Positions 42,579 through 50,578 are shown, counted from the stretch's first letter. The stretch: 64,000 bases of DNA from an uncultured Anaerolineae bacterium (GCA_937943625.1 CALEAD010000040.1:1-64000), one strand, 5' to 3'. Notes: generated from the letters alone by a model not told the origin. Made by a program: numbers and translations.

Positions 42579-44141
42579 ATGGATGACTGGCTGACAAAAC
42601 GGGCGCGGCAAACACCGCAAAAGCTGGCTCTGGTAATCGGGGCGCGGCGCTGGACGTATGGGGAATTGGATACGGCCGTTGCCCATCTGGCCGCCCACTT
42701 ACACCACCGCGGGGTTCGCCCCGGTAATCGCGTCGCCGCCCTGCTGCCCAACAGCTTTACTTATGTTTGCCTCATCCACGCCCTGCCCCGCCTGGGGGCC
42801 ATTCTCGTACCCCTCAACACTCGCCTGACCCCAGTGGAACTGCAGTGGCAGCTTGATCACGTGGGCGCCAGATGGCTGGTAACAGAAAATGACGAATTGA
42901 GAATAATGAATTGTGAACGGTTAATTGTGAATGAAACCTGGTCTGTTGAAGAACCTCTATTCACAATTCATAATTCACAACTTACAATTCACAATTTACA
43001 ATCCATCATCTTCACCTCCGGTACCTCTGGCCAACCCAAGGGGGCCATGCTCACCTACGCTAACCATTACCACAGCGCCCTGGCCTCGGCGGAGCGGCTG
43101 GGCGTGCAAGAAAATGACCTATGGCTGAGCGTGCTGCCGCTGTACCATGTAGGCGGGCTGGCAGTGATTTTTCGCTGTTGTTTATACGGTACAACCATTT
43201 CCCTGCACCCTCGCTTTGATTTAGACACCATCAACCACGACCTGGACACCAACCCCATCACTCTTATCTCCCTGGTTCCCACCATGCTGCGCCGCCTGCT
43301 GCAAAGCCGCACCCACTGGCCCGCTACCCTGCGCCTTATCCTTCTCGGCGGCGCCGCCGCCCCGGCAGAATTGATTGCCCAGGCCAATGCCCTGCCAAGA
43401 AAATGGTCAATGGTTAATGAAAAACCGTTGGCAATTGACAATTGGCCATTGACCATTGACCGTTCTCCCCCTTTGGTGGCACCCACCTACGGCCTTACCG
43501 AAGCTGCCGGCCAGGTGGCCACCGCCCTGCCGGTGGAAGCGGCGCGCAAACCCGGAACGGCAGGCAAGCCTCTGCGCGGCATCACGGTCAAAATTGTGGA
43601 TGAGCAGGGCAACGAACTCCCCCCCGGCACATATGGCGAAATCGTCGTCAGCGGTCCCACGGTGATGGCCGGCTATTTCAACCAAAAACAAGAAACGGAA
43701 AACAAAAACCATGAGGCAAGCGGCGCCCAATTGTCAGTCGGCAATGGTCAATCGTCTATCCACACCGGTGACATCGGCTATCTGGATGCAGCAGGCGACC
43801 TGTTTGTGGTGCAGCGGCGCAGCGATTTGATCGTCAGCGGCGGCGAAAACGTCTACCCGGCGGAGGTGGAAGCGGCGCTAAAGCGCCATCCGGCAGTGGC
43901 TGAAGCGTGCGTGGTGGGCGTGCCCGACGCCGAGTGGGGGCAGCGGGTGGCAGCAATGGTAGTGACACAGGGAGAGGTAACGGCCGTTGACCTGCTCACC
44001 TTTCTACGCCAACACCTGGCCGGCTACAAAGTGCCGCGCCAGATACTATTTGTAAATGAGCTGCCGCTCACCGCTTCCGGCAAAATTGCACGACAGCAGG
44101 TTCTCGAAGAAATCGTGAAGCGTAAATACATCGTTAAATAA
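42579..44141 (+). CDS. menE: o-Succinylbenzoate-CoA ligase MenE with three in-frame heptamer inserts
   Basis: This 520-residue adenylate-forming ligase activates o-succinylbenzoate with CoA. Motifs are FTSGTSGQPKG (near 145), TYGLTEAAG and the C-terminal hinge region GDLFVVQRRSDLIVSGGEN (in parts), with the catalytic Lys in SGKIARQQ. Three heptamer arrays lie in frame: 42890-43005 (between N-terminal domain and P-loop), 43408-43470 and 43725-43762. They add Asn/Ile/His/Ser-rich loops that the usual enzyme lacks, but no stop codons. A GTG six bases before the ATG is also possible. Assignment to MenE rather than another acyl-CoA ligase rests on context. Confidence 0.85.
   Translation: MDDWLTKRARQTPQKLALVIGARRWTYGELDTAVAHLAAHLHHRGVRPGNRVAALLPNSFTYVCLIHALPRLGAILVPLNTRLTPVELQWQLDHVGARWLVTENDELRIMNCERLIVNETWSVEEPLFTIHNSQLTIHNLQSIIFTSGTSGQPKGAMLTYANHYHSALASAERLGVQENDLWLSVLPLYHVGGLAVIFRCCLYGTTISLHPRFDLDTINHDLDTNPITLISLVPTMLRRLLQSRTHWPATLRLILLGGAAAPAELIAQANALPRKWSMVNEKPLAIDNWPLTIDRSPPLVAPTYGLTEAAGQVATALPVEAARKPGTAGKPLRGITVKIVDEQGNELPPGTYGEIVVSGPTVMAGYFNQKQETENKNHEASGAQLSVGNGQSSIHTGDIGYLDAAGDLFVVQRRSDLIVSGGENVYPAEVEAALKRHPAVAEACVVGVPDAEWGQRVAAMVVTQGEVTAVDLLTFLRQHLAGYKVPRQILFVNELPLTASGKIARQQVLEEIVKRKYIVK
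42890..43008. repeat. Heptamer repeat inside menE, copy 1 (two arms)
   Basis: A first part with AATTGTG/AATGAAA units (42895-42940) and a second with ATTCACA, ATTCATA, ATTCACA, ACTTACA, ATTCACA, ATTTACA (42959-43000) are near-inverted to each other: TTGTGAAT against ATTCACAA. The RNA could form a stem inside the menE message. Confidence 0.7.
43408..43470. repeat. Heptamer repeat inside menE, copy 2
   Basis: GGTCAAT, GGTTAAT, then CGTTGGC, AATTGAC, AATTGGC, CATTGAC, CATTGAC. It starts in one orientation and continues in the opposite one, so it too can fold back. The frame stays open. Confidence 0.7.
43725..43762. repeat. Heptamer repeat inside menE, copy 3
   Basis: CCAATTG, TCAGTCG, GCAATGG, TCAATCG, TCTATCC lie in frame between the A8-like hinge and upstream strand of MenE, encoding AQLSVGNGQSSI. 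Confidence 0.65.
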
Positions 44142-44341
44142 TTCTCCTTAACTTAACACTTCACCTGTCATTCCGAGCAGAGCCTGCGGCCCTGAGCGAA
44201 GTCGAATGGGGAGGAATCCCTCTTCTTTACAAGTGGCAGGGATTCCTCGTCGAAGACTCCTCGGAATGACATGAAAAAGTTTAGGTTATTTTGTTAACAG
44301 TGCAGTAAAGGGCCAGCTTACGTCTCAAGATAGCTTCTTTA
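44142..44341. other. Gap between menE and menH with nested inverted repeat
   Basis: This 200-bp gap is filled mainly by the imperfect palindrome listed at 44166-44271. No gene is present, and I cannot see an independent promoter for menH with confidence. Confidence 0.4.
44166..44271. repeat. Nested inverted repeat (TGTCATTCCGAG family)
   Basis: The ends TGTCATTCCGAG (44166-44177) and CTCGGAATGACA (44260-44271) are perfect inverted repeats. Inside, GAGGAATCCC and GGGATTCCTC pair again. This belongs to a widespread bacterial palindromic family with the core GTCATTCCGAGGAATC. It could form a cruciform or stem in the menE-menH message. Confidence 0.75.
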
Positions 44342-45193
44342 ATGGTTAAACAAATGGCACAAATAACTGCTCATGGCGCAACCTACTACTATGAGGTCAC
44401 CGGGCAGGGCGCCCCCCTGCTGTTGCTGCATGGCTTCAGCGGCAGTAGCCAAAGCTGGGCCGAGCACGTGCCGGCTCTGGCGCAACATTATCAGGTCATT
44501 ACCCTGGACCTTCTCGGCCACGGCAAAACAGATTCCCCGGCCGACCCCACCCGCTATAGCATGGAAAAAGTGGCGGCAGACGTAACGGCCGTGCTGCGCC
44601 AATTGCCAATCGTCAATCATCAATCGCCAATCGTCAGGCTTCTCGGCTACTCTATGGGCGGGCGTCTGGCCCTCTACCTGGCCGCGTATTATCCCCAGCT
44701 TTTCCGCGCCCTCATCCTGGAGAGCGCCTCCCCTGGCCTGGAAACGGAAGCAGAGAAAACTGCACGCCGGGCCAGCGACCATGCCCTGGCCGGGCGGATT
44801 GAGCGAGATGGCATGGCCAGCTTTGTTAGCGAGTGGGAAGCGCTACCCCTGTGGGCCAGCCAGCAACAGCTTGCGCCGGAAAAACGGGCTGCTCTGCGCA
44901 CCGAGCGGCTTGGCAACAATCCCATCGGCCTGGCCAATTCCCTGCGCGGCATGGGCACAGGCGCGCAGCCTTCCCTCTGGCCCCACCTGCCACAGCTAAC
45001 CCTGCCCGTATTGCTGCTGGCAGGGGAACTGGATGAGAAATTTGTGGGCATCAGCCGCAAAATGCACCGTTTGTTGCTAAATTCACAATTAGAAATTGCT
45101 GTCGGGGCCGGACACGCAGTGCATCTGGAACGGCCGTACGTCTTTCAGCAAGCTGTGCTCACCTTTTTAGACCAATTGGAACATCAGGCGTAG
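44342..45193 (+). CDS. menH: MenH-like alpha/beta hydrolase (SHCHC synthase) with heptamer insert
   Basis: This 283-residue alpha/beta hydrolase matches MenH, which removes pyruvate from SEPHCHC in menaquinone synthesis. HGFSGSSQSW, LDLLGHGKTD and the nucleophile elbow GYSMGGRLAL are typical of MenH. The catalytic His is in GAGHAVHLE near the C-terminus. The insert QLPIVNHQSPIVR, just before the elbow, is written by heptamers at 44599-44638 in frame. The gene follows menE after the palindromic repeat. A general hydrolase is possible, but the GYSMGGR motif and operon favour MenH. Confidence 0.85.
   Translation: MVKQMAQITAHGATYYYEVTGQGAPLLLLHGFSGSSQSWAEHVPALAQHYQVITLDLLGHGKTDSPADPTRYSMEKVAADVTAVLRQLPIVNHQSPIVRLLGYSMGGRLALYLAAYYPQLFRALILESASPGLETEAEKTARRASDHALAGRIERDGMASFVSEWEALPLWASQQQLAPEKRAALRTERLGNNPIGLANSLRGMGTGAQPSLWPHLPQLTLPVLLLAGELDEKFVGISRKMHRLLLNSQLEIAVGAGHAVHLERPYVFQQAVLTFLDQLEHQA
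44599..44638. repeat. Heptamer repeat inside menH
   Basis: CAATTGC, CAATCGT, CAATCAT, CAATCGC, CAATCGT run in frame and encode a loop directly before the strand that leads to the catalytic Ser. A short relative occurs near 45080. Confidence 0.7.
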
Positions 45194-45234
45194 AGAGTGT
45201 GCCAAACCCTTCTCTCGCCTCAAATCATTGTGCT

Positions 45235-46038
45235 ATGGTAAACCTACACACACCCACCAAACCGATTTTCCTGACACCAGAGCTGGCGATTGGCGCGTGT
45301 GACGTGCTGCTGATGGCCGGGCCGTGCAGTGTAGAAAGCTACGTGCAAACTCGCGCCATTGCTGAAGCCGTCTACCATCACGGTGGCAAAATTCTGCGCG
45401 GTGGCGCTTTCAAACCGCGCACCTCACCCCATTCCTTCCAGGGGCTGGGGCTGGAGGGGCTGCAAATTCTGCGTGACGTAGCCGATGAGTTCGGCCTGCT
45501 GGTGATTACCGAAGCGCTGGGCGTGGAACATGTGCCCTTGGTGGCCGAATACGCAGACATTATCCAGATTGGCAGTCGCAACATGCAGCATTATCCGCTG
45601 CTGTGGGCGGTAGGGGAAACAGAGATGCCGGTGCTGCTGAAGCGAGGTTTTATGTCAACCATTGCCGAGTGGCTGGCAGCAGCCGAGCACATTGCCAGCC
45701 GCGGCAACGAGCACATCATCTTGTGCGAGCGCGGCATTCGCACCTTTGAGACAGCAACGCGCAATACCCTGGACACTAACGCCATTGCCCTGGTCAAGCA
45801 AACCACCCATTTTCCGGTAGTGGCCGACCCCAGCCACGCCACCGGCCGCGTCGACCTGGTGCTGGCTGCGGCGCGCGCGGCCGTAGCTGCCGGCGCCGAT
45901 GGGCTGCTGGTGGAGCTGCACCCCAACCCGGCGGAAGCGCTGTCCGATAGCGACCAGTCGCTGCCACTGGAAATGCTGCCCCAATTGGTAGGACAGACTA
46001 AAATGATTGCCACAGCATTGGGCAGGAACCTTAGTTAG
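45235..46038 (+). CDS. aroF: 3-Deoxy-7-phosphoheptulonate (DAHP) synthase, type I beta
   Basis: This 267-residue enzyme condenses phosphoenolpyruvate and erythrose 4-phosphate, the first step to chorismate. Hallmarks are AGPCSVES (about 29-36), GGAFKPRTSPHSFQG, QIGSRNMQH and the metal-binding ADPSHATGR segment. It lacks the N-terminal ACT or chorismate-mutase extensions that regulate many relatives, so it may be unregulated or controlled by expression. A GTG at 45199 would add 12 residues. It is the last gene of the menaquinone series and may raise the chorismate supply for MenF. Confidence 0.9.
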   Translation: MVNLHTPTKPIFLTPELAIGACDVLLMAGPCSVESYVQTRAIAEAVYHHGGKILRGGAFKPRTSPHSFQGLGLEGLQILRDVADEFGLLVITEALGVEHVPLVAEYADIIQIGSRNMQHYPLLWAVGETEMPVLLKRGFMSTIAEWLAAAEHIASRGNEHIILCERGIRTFETATRNTLDTNAIALVKQTTHFPVVADPSHATGRVDLVLAAARAAVAAGADGLLVELHPNPAEALSDSDQSLPLEMLPQLVGQTKMIATALGRNLS

Positions 46039-46274
46039 CCACTGGACACTGGCGTTTTTGCCGACTGCCAGTGTAGTGCGATTGGCCAAATCGCATGACG
46101 GCGCCAGAGGTCGGCGCGAATTTCGCCAGACCCCAGTTTTAAATTAACCAGGGTCAAAACACGCACCCGGCTGCAAGGATCAAGGCGCTTATTCCAGAGT
46201 ACCAACAGCCGTTTCATGGCGTGCTGATTGCACAAAAAATTGGCCTGATGCAGATGCAACGTGAGTGCGCTCAT
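46035..46274 (-). CDS. Doubtful small hypothetical protein
   Basis: This 79-codon frame has an ATG but no ribosome site and no family I recognise. The central LLVLWNKRLDPCSRVRVLTL stretch (in parts) has a helical and basic character. Overlap of its 3' end with the DAHP synthase stop and terminator-like hairpin argues against it. It is listed so that the reader can reject it knowingly. Confidence 0.2.
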   Translation of the reverse strand: MSALTLHLHQANFLCNQHAMKRLLVLWNKRLDPCSRVRVLTLVNLKLGSGEIRADLWRRHAIWPIALHWQSAKTPVSSG

Positions 46275-46370
46275 TTTGCTGACTGGCTCAACTGGCTAGA
46301 ATCTTTGGCACAGGAAAGTGGCTAACGGCCGTTACCTGCACCCAAAAATAACCTACATGAAACGCAGCAT
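46039..46370. other. Gap between DAHP synthase and a membrane protein gene
   Basis: This 332-bp region holds the hairpin at 46046-46074 and a doubtful minus-strand open frame of 79 codons (46035-46274), listed separately. It has one ACGGCCGT palindrome near 46326. Nothing else is supported. Confidence 0.4.
46046..46074. terminator. Hairpin downstream of the DAHP synthase gene
   Basis: ACACTGGC (46046-46053) pairs perfectly with GCCAGTGT (46067-46074). It lies 7 bp after the stop codon of the menaquinone-series end gene. There is no T-tract after it on the plus strand, so it is a weak terminator at best. Confidence 0.4.
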
Positions 46371-47108
46371 CTATGCCCGGCGGAGCGCCCGCTGCCGGTA
46401 ATCCTTTACGGCAAAGGGCAGGTAGAGCAGCCCCAAAAAGATGAAGCCCAGCAAAATGATGTGGGGGAGGTACCAGGGCCAGGCAGGCAGCACGTCTAGC
46501 AGGCTGGCGGTCTCTGGCTTGCGCGCAATGAAGAGGTAGTTGCTGCCGAGCAGGGCATTGATCACGCCGACGATGGCCATATAGGCCAGCCCCACCCCGC
46601 CCACGCGCAGCAGCGAACGGGGATGAGGGCGATATCCTTCAACGGCCGTCATCCACACCCCGGCCGTGACGATGGAGCCATGCGACACAAAGACCTGAAA
46701 GAAGCGAAAATGGGGAAAGCCATACACCCCGGCGTCTGGCGTGAGGATTGCCTGCATCGCCCCGGCAATGCCCATCAGGTAAACAAATTCATACAGCGCA
46801 TAGCTTTTGTTCAGCAGCATAAAGGCGCTGAGAAAAACCAACACGCTGCACAGGTGCAGAGGCAGCATGGTCTGCACTGTCCAGGCGCCTATGCGCCAGT
46901 TCCACCAGTGCCACAGCGCCTCGTCTACCAGCAGCATAATGGCCAGGGTTGTGCGCAAGGGGGCACGCCAGGCCAGGGGAATCTGTCGCCCAAAGGCGAG
47001 CAATCCCCCGTTAAGCAGGAGAATGATGGCAACGGCTGTCAGGTGGTGTGGCCCAAATAGCTGAAACGGTGGCCCGGCGAACTCTTTGGCAAAAAATTGG
47101 TCCAGCAT
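46371..47108 (-). CDS. TIGR02206/YwaF-like multi-pass membrane protein
   Basis: This 245-residue protein has about seven membrane helices. It matches the YwaF/TIGR02206 family by its N-terminal FQLFGPHHLTA, the central LPLHLCSVLVFLSA, and FFQVFVSHGSIVTAG. The family is widespread and of unknown function. The start is 20 bp from the end of the next membrane protein gene on the same strand, so the two are likely co-transcribed. Confidence 0.8.
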   Translation of the reverse strand: MLDQFFAKEFAGPPFQLFGPHHLTAVAIILLLNGGLLAFGRQIPLAWRAPLRTTLAIMLLVDEALWHWWNWRIGAWTVQTMLPLHLCSVLVFLSAFMLLNKSYALYEFVYLMGIAGAMQAILTPDAGVYGFPHFRFFQVFVSHGSIVTAGVWMTAVEGYRPHPRSLLRVGGVGLAYMAIVGVINALLGSNYLFIARKPETASLLDVLPAWPWYLPHIILLGFIFLGLLYLPFAVKDYRQRALRRA

Positions 47109-47127
47109 AACGGCCGTATCCTTTCTT

Positions 47128-48192
47128 TCACACCTGATAGACCTGGCGCGGGCGCGTTAACAGCGCCAACAGCAACAAGGGCAGCGCCAGCAGCAGCATC
47201 CCCCCAGCCTGAAGCAGCACGCGGTTCTGCCAGGCTTGCAGCACCGGCTGCACCAGGCGCGGCAACAACTGTTCCAGCGACAGCGCCAGGCCAGAAAAAG
47301 CCTCTGGGGAGAAAACGGCCGTGCGCCAGAAAAAGGTAAACAGCGCCGGCAGCACCAGCGCCAGCAGCAGCGCCAAAACGGCTGCCCCCAGCAGCGGCCA
47401 TCCCCACCAGCGGCCAAGCTCGTGCGCCGAACGCACCACCAGCAAGGCAATGAACACCAGGCAACCCAGGGGCAGCAGCCACATTACCGCCGACCACTGC
47501 TGAATGAGGCGGAAGGTGCGGCTGAGGCGTTGGAAGGCCGCCTGGGTTTCTGGCGAAATCGCCTCGTTTTGCAGCAAGGGCAGGCGGAACGTGCCCACCT
47601 GGGCATCAAGCTGCGGATTTTGCTGCAATGCCTCCACGACGTTGGCGTGAACCTGCTGCGCCAGCAAGTTGGCATCTATTTCCGGCGGCAGGCAGGTGGG
47701 AATGGGTGCGCGGCCGATTTGGGGCGCAAAGTCGTTGGGATTGGCGCAGGTGGGCAGGCTGGTGACAACGGCCGTTACTGCCTGCCGCCCCGGTTCCCCC
47801 TGCACGCGCTCCAGCAGTGGGCGAGCGTCTAGCTCGATGCTGCCGGCAGCCACGTTGCCTGTTTCCAGCGCATCGAAGAGGGTGTCAACGGCCGTATCTG
47901 TTTGCGTACTTAGCCAGCCAGGAGGAGCCAGGGTCGTGACAGCATCGGCCAATACGCCAGTATCCACTGGCAAGTCGGGCAACCCCTGGGTGCGCGCCTG
48001 CTCTTGCAAAGCGGCGACGATGGCCTCTGGCGCAGCAGCAATGAGCACGCGCTCACTACCTGCCAGTGCCTCCTTCACCAGTGTCCGGTTCGTGGCGACT
48101 GTGGCAAAATTGGTGACGAGCAGGGTGAAAACGGCCGTAAAAACAAACAGCAACGCCAGCAGCGCAGCCAAAAATTTCAGACATCCTTGCAT
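47128..48192 (-). CDS. Membrane protein of unknown function with large extracytoplasmic loop
   Basis: This 354-residue protein starts at the ATG with GAGGAG seven bases upstream. One helix lies near 5-30. A soluble domain of about 200 residues follows, rich in Ala, Leu and Val (AAPEAIVAALQEQARTQGLP in parts). Several helices lie at about 235-340. The soluble part has four cysteines (TCANPNDF and TCLPPEID regions) that could pair outside the membrane. I do not recognise the family. It precedes the YwaF-like gene and follows fumarylacetoacetase on the same strand. Confidence 0.6.
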   Translation of the reverse strand: MQGCLKFLAALLALLFVFTAVFTLLVTNFATVATNRTLVKEALAGSERVLIAAAPEAIVAALQEQARTQGLPDLPVDTGVLADAVTTLAPPGWLSTQTDTAVDTLFDALETGNVAAGSIELDARPLLERVQGEPGRQAVTAVVTSLPTCANPNDFAPQIGRAPIPTCLPPEIDANLLAQQVHANVVEALQQNPQLDAQVGTFRLPLLQNEAISPETQAAFQRLSRTFRLIQQWSAVMWLLPLGCLVFIALLVVRSAHELGRWWGWPLLGAAVLALLLALVLPALFTFFWRTAVFSPEAFSGLALSLEQLLPRLVQPVLQAWQNRVLLQAGGMLLLALPLLLLALLTRPRQVYQV

Positions 48193-48268
48193 GTTGCACT
48201 CCTCTGTATTCAGCCTGCCAGCCGGCAACCAGAAAGCTAACGGGCTGAAATGCTGACAAGCCAACCAT

Positions 48269-49522
48269 TCATGCAATAATCAAACCAGTTAGCGAACCAA
48301 AACCGACGCGGTAGCCCTCGCCCTGGCACCAGCCGGTCAGCGTCAGGCGGTCACCATTTTGCAAATAGGCACGCGTTTCGCCACCGGGTAAAGCAATGGG
48401 GCGCGCACCTCCCCAGCTTAGCTCCAGCAGGCAGCCAGCGCTGTCTGGGGTAGGGCCGCTGATGGTTCCCGTCGCCAGCAGGTCGCCGGCACGCAAGTTG
48501 CAGCCATTGCTGGTGTGATGGGCAATTTGCTGCGCCATGCTCCAGTACAGGTAGCGAAAATTGGTGCGGGAGATGGGAACGGCCGTTGTCATTTGCGTTG
48601 TTTGCAGGCGTGCTTCCAGGTGGATGTCATAGGTCCAGCGGCTGGCGCTTTGCAGATAAGGCAGCGGCGGCGGCTCTTGCACTGGCGCAGGCACGCGGAA
48701 TGGCTGCAGCGCTGCCAGGGGAACCACCCAGGGAGAGATGGAGGTGGCAAAATTTTTGCCCAGAAAAGGGCCAAGCGGCCGATATTCCCAGCGCTGGATG
48801 TCACGCGCACTCCAATCGTTCAGCAACACCAGGCCAAAAATTTGCTCCTCGGCGCGCTCAATGGGAATGGGCTGGCCCAGTGAGTTGCCGGGGCCAACGA
48901 AAAAGCCAATCTCCAGTTCAAAATCCAGCTCCGCGGTAGGGGCAAAAATTGGCGCGCCGCGATCAGGATCAAAACGCTGGCCACGTGGGCGGCGAATGGG
49001 TGTGCCATCCATGACAATGGAGCTGGCACGGCCGTGATAGGCGATGGGCAGGTGTAGCCAGTTTTCTAGCAAGGGGGTCTCGCGGCCGAAAATGGCGCCC
49101 ACGTTGCTAGCGTGTTCTTTCGAGGCGTAAAAGTCCGTGTACTCACTAATCTGCACGGGCATGTGCAAACGTACCGCGCTCAGTGGCCAAAAGGCGCGCT
49201 GGCGCAGCGAGATGTTATCGCGCAGGGTGGGGTTCTCACGCAGTAGCAGGGTCTGAATAATGGTGCGGGCGCGATTCCAGGCGGCAGCGCCGAGGGCAAT
49301 GAAGGCGTTGAGATTTGGTTGGGAGAAGACGGCCGTTTCTGCCAGCACTGTACCGGCAAAGAAACCCGTTTTTTGCAGCAGCGCCAGGTCTAGCACCAGA
49401 TTACCAATGGCCACCCCCACGCGCGTTGGCCCCCCTGCCAGCGGCGTGAAAACGCCATAAGGCAGATTATAGATGGAGAAATGGGATTCTGGCGCTACGG
49501 GCAGGAAGGTATCGAGCTTCAT
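48269..49522 (-). CDS. fahA: Fumarylacetoacetase
   Basis: This 417-residue enzyme hydrolyses fumarylacetoacetate to fumarate and acetoacetate, the last step of tyrosine breakdown. It has an N-terminal SH3-like part and the metal site of the FAH fold: YTDFYASKEHASNVG, the PIAYHGRASS motif, ELDFELEIGFFVG and NDWSARDIQRWEY. LGKNFATSISPWVVPL is also family-typical. AGGAG lies seven bases before the ATG. The start overlaps the upstream small gene by 4 nt (ATGA). Homogentisate dioxygenase and other tyrosine-degradation genes are not nearby. Confidence 0.92.
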   Translation of the reverse strand: MKLDTFLPVAPESHFSIYNLPYGVFTPLAGGPTRVGVAIGNLVLDLALLQKTGFFAGTVLAETAVFSQPNLNAFIALGAAAWNRARTIIQTLLLRENPTLRDNISLRQRAFWPLSAVRLHMPVQISEYTDFYASKEHASNVGAIFGRETPLLENWLHLPIAYHGRASSIVMDGTPIRRPRGQRFDPDRGAPIFAPTAELDFELEIGFFVGPGNSLGQPIPIERAEEQIFGLVLLNDWSARDIQRWEYRPLGPFLGKNFATSISPWVVPLAALQPFRVPAPVQEPPPLPYLQSASRWTYDIHLEARLQTTQMTTAVPISRTNFRYLYWSMAQQIAHHTSNGCNLRAGDLLATGTISGPTPDSAGCLLELSWGGARPIALPGGETRAYLQNGDRLTLTGWCQGEGYRVGFGSLTGLIIA

Positions 49523-49788
49523 GGACAACTCCTGTGTGCCTCAACAGCGGGCATGGCAGCTATCAGGGAGGCCGTCAACTCTGCTTCTGGCTGTCGTTGG
49601 GCAGCAACGTGTGCGGCGTGTTGGGCAACCAGCCACTCCAGGTAGGCGCGTATGACAGCCTGGCCCTGTGCGCTCTGCTGCTGATGGTTGACAAAGCCGA
49701 GCACGCAGCGCGTATCCTGCTTTTGCAGGCAACGGCCGTACAAGTGTTGCCCCTTGCGTAACAGGCTGGTCAACTCTTCGTCACTCAT
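49519..49788 (-). CDS. Small hypothetical protein between nth and fumarylacetoacetase genes
   Basis: This 89-residue protein begins MSDEELTSLLRKGQHLY and is mostly alpha-helical by composition, with one cysteine pair (RCLQKQDTRC). It has no signal peptide. I do not recognise it. Both ends overlap neighbours by 4 nt (ATGA with nth upstream and with fahA downstream), which strongly suggests that it is a real, translated gene. It has a few of the family traits of short DUF proteins with two or three helices. Confidence 0.6.
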   Translation of the reverse strand: MSDEELTSLLRKGQHLYGRCLQKQDTRCVLGFVNHQQQSAQGQAVIRAYLEWLVAQHAAHVAAQRQPEAELTASLIAAMPAVEAHRSCP

Positions 49789-50414
49789 GCGCTTCCCGTC
49801 GGGCAAATATCGAGCAGCGGGCAGGCGGTGCAGTTGGGGCTGCGGGCAAAGCAAACGCGCCGCCCGTGAAAGATGAGCAGGTGAGAGATTTCCACCCAGC
49901 TTTCGCGCGGGACCAGCGCCATCAGGTCGCGCTCCACCTTCACCGGGTCGCTTTCCGCCGTCAGACCCAACCGTCCGGCCAGCCTTTTAACGTGCGTATC
50001 TACGGCAATGCCTTCAGGACGGCCGTACACTTCTCCCAGCACCACATTTGCCGTTTTGCGCGCGACGCCGGTCAGCGTCAGCAACGCCTCCATGCTATCT
50101 GGCACTTCGCCACCATAGCGCTGCAGCAGCGCCTGCGCCGTTTCCTGAATAAAGCGCGCCTTCTGGCGAAAGAAGCCGGTGGGGCGGATCAGCTCCTCCA
50201 GCGCCGCGCGCGGCGCTGCGGCGGTGGCGGCGGGGGTGGGATAGGCAGCAAACAGCGCCGGCGTAACCTGGTTTACGCGCACGTCTGTACACTGCGCCGA
50301 TAGGATAGTAGCCACCAGGAGTTGCCAGGGGGTGGCGTAGTCTAGCTCGCAGTGTGCATTGGGATAAGCGCGACGCAGGCGCGCGATTAGCTCTTGAATG
50401 GGTGGTGCAGTCAT
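49785..50414 (-). CDS. nth: Endonuclease III
   Basis: This 209-residue DNA glycosylase/AP lyase removes oxidised pyrimidines. The helix-hairpin-helix with catalytic Lys lies in LTGVARKTANVVLGE. The catalytic Asp is in VDTHVKRLAGRLGL. The iron-sulphur loop is C-X6-C-X2-C-X5-C (CFARSPNCTACPLLDIC). The ATG at 50414 puts the family N-terminus IQELIARLRRAYP at the start; a longer frame from 50486 is less likely. It is the first gene of a coupled series with the 89-residue protein and fumarylacetoacetase. Confidence 0.93.
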   Translation of the reverse strand: MTAPPIQELIARLRRAYPNAHCELDYATPWQLLVATILSAQCTDVRVNQVTPALFAAYPTPAATAAAPRAALEELIRPTGFFRQKARFIQETAQALLQRYGGEVPDSMEALLTLTGVARKTANVVLGEVYGRPEGIAVDTHVKRLAGRLGLTAESDPVKVERDLMALVPRESWVEISHLLIFHGRRVCFARSPNCTACPLLDICPTGSA

Positions 50415-50471
50415 AGGCGTATTTTTTAGCCTGATTGTGGGAATCCGGCAAACGGATTCTCTCACACACCT

Positions 50472-50496
50472 CACCTGGGTTGCCAAACCGGGACAG
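50472..50496. repeat. Partial REP-like palindrome (CCTGGGTTGCCAAACCGGG)
   Basis: A partial copy of the palindrome module of the composite repeat lies in the divergent gap between nth and the histidine kinase gene. No GCGGTC/CACAGGAG module follows. Confidence 0.5.
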
Positions 50497-50533
50497 GGAT
50501 AATCTGGTTGGGCTCAATCCCCATTTCGTACCA

Positions 50534-50563
50534 TAGACGAGCCAGACAAATGATCTGTAGAAT
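50534..50563 (+). promoter_or_regulatory. Promoter of the histidine kinase gene
   Basis: TAGACG (50534-50539) and TAGAAT (50558-50563) are 18 bp apart. Transcription would start near 50570, nine bases before the ATG, which leaves no room for a normal ribosome site. Confidence 0.5.
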
Positions 50564-50578
50564 TAGCATCGGTGGGCT

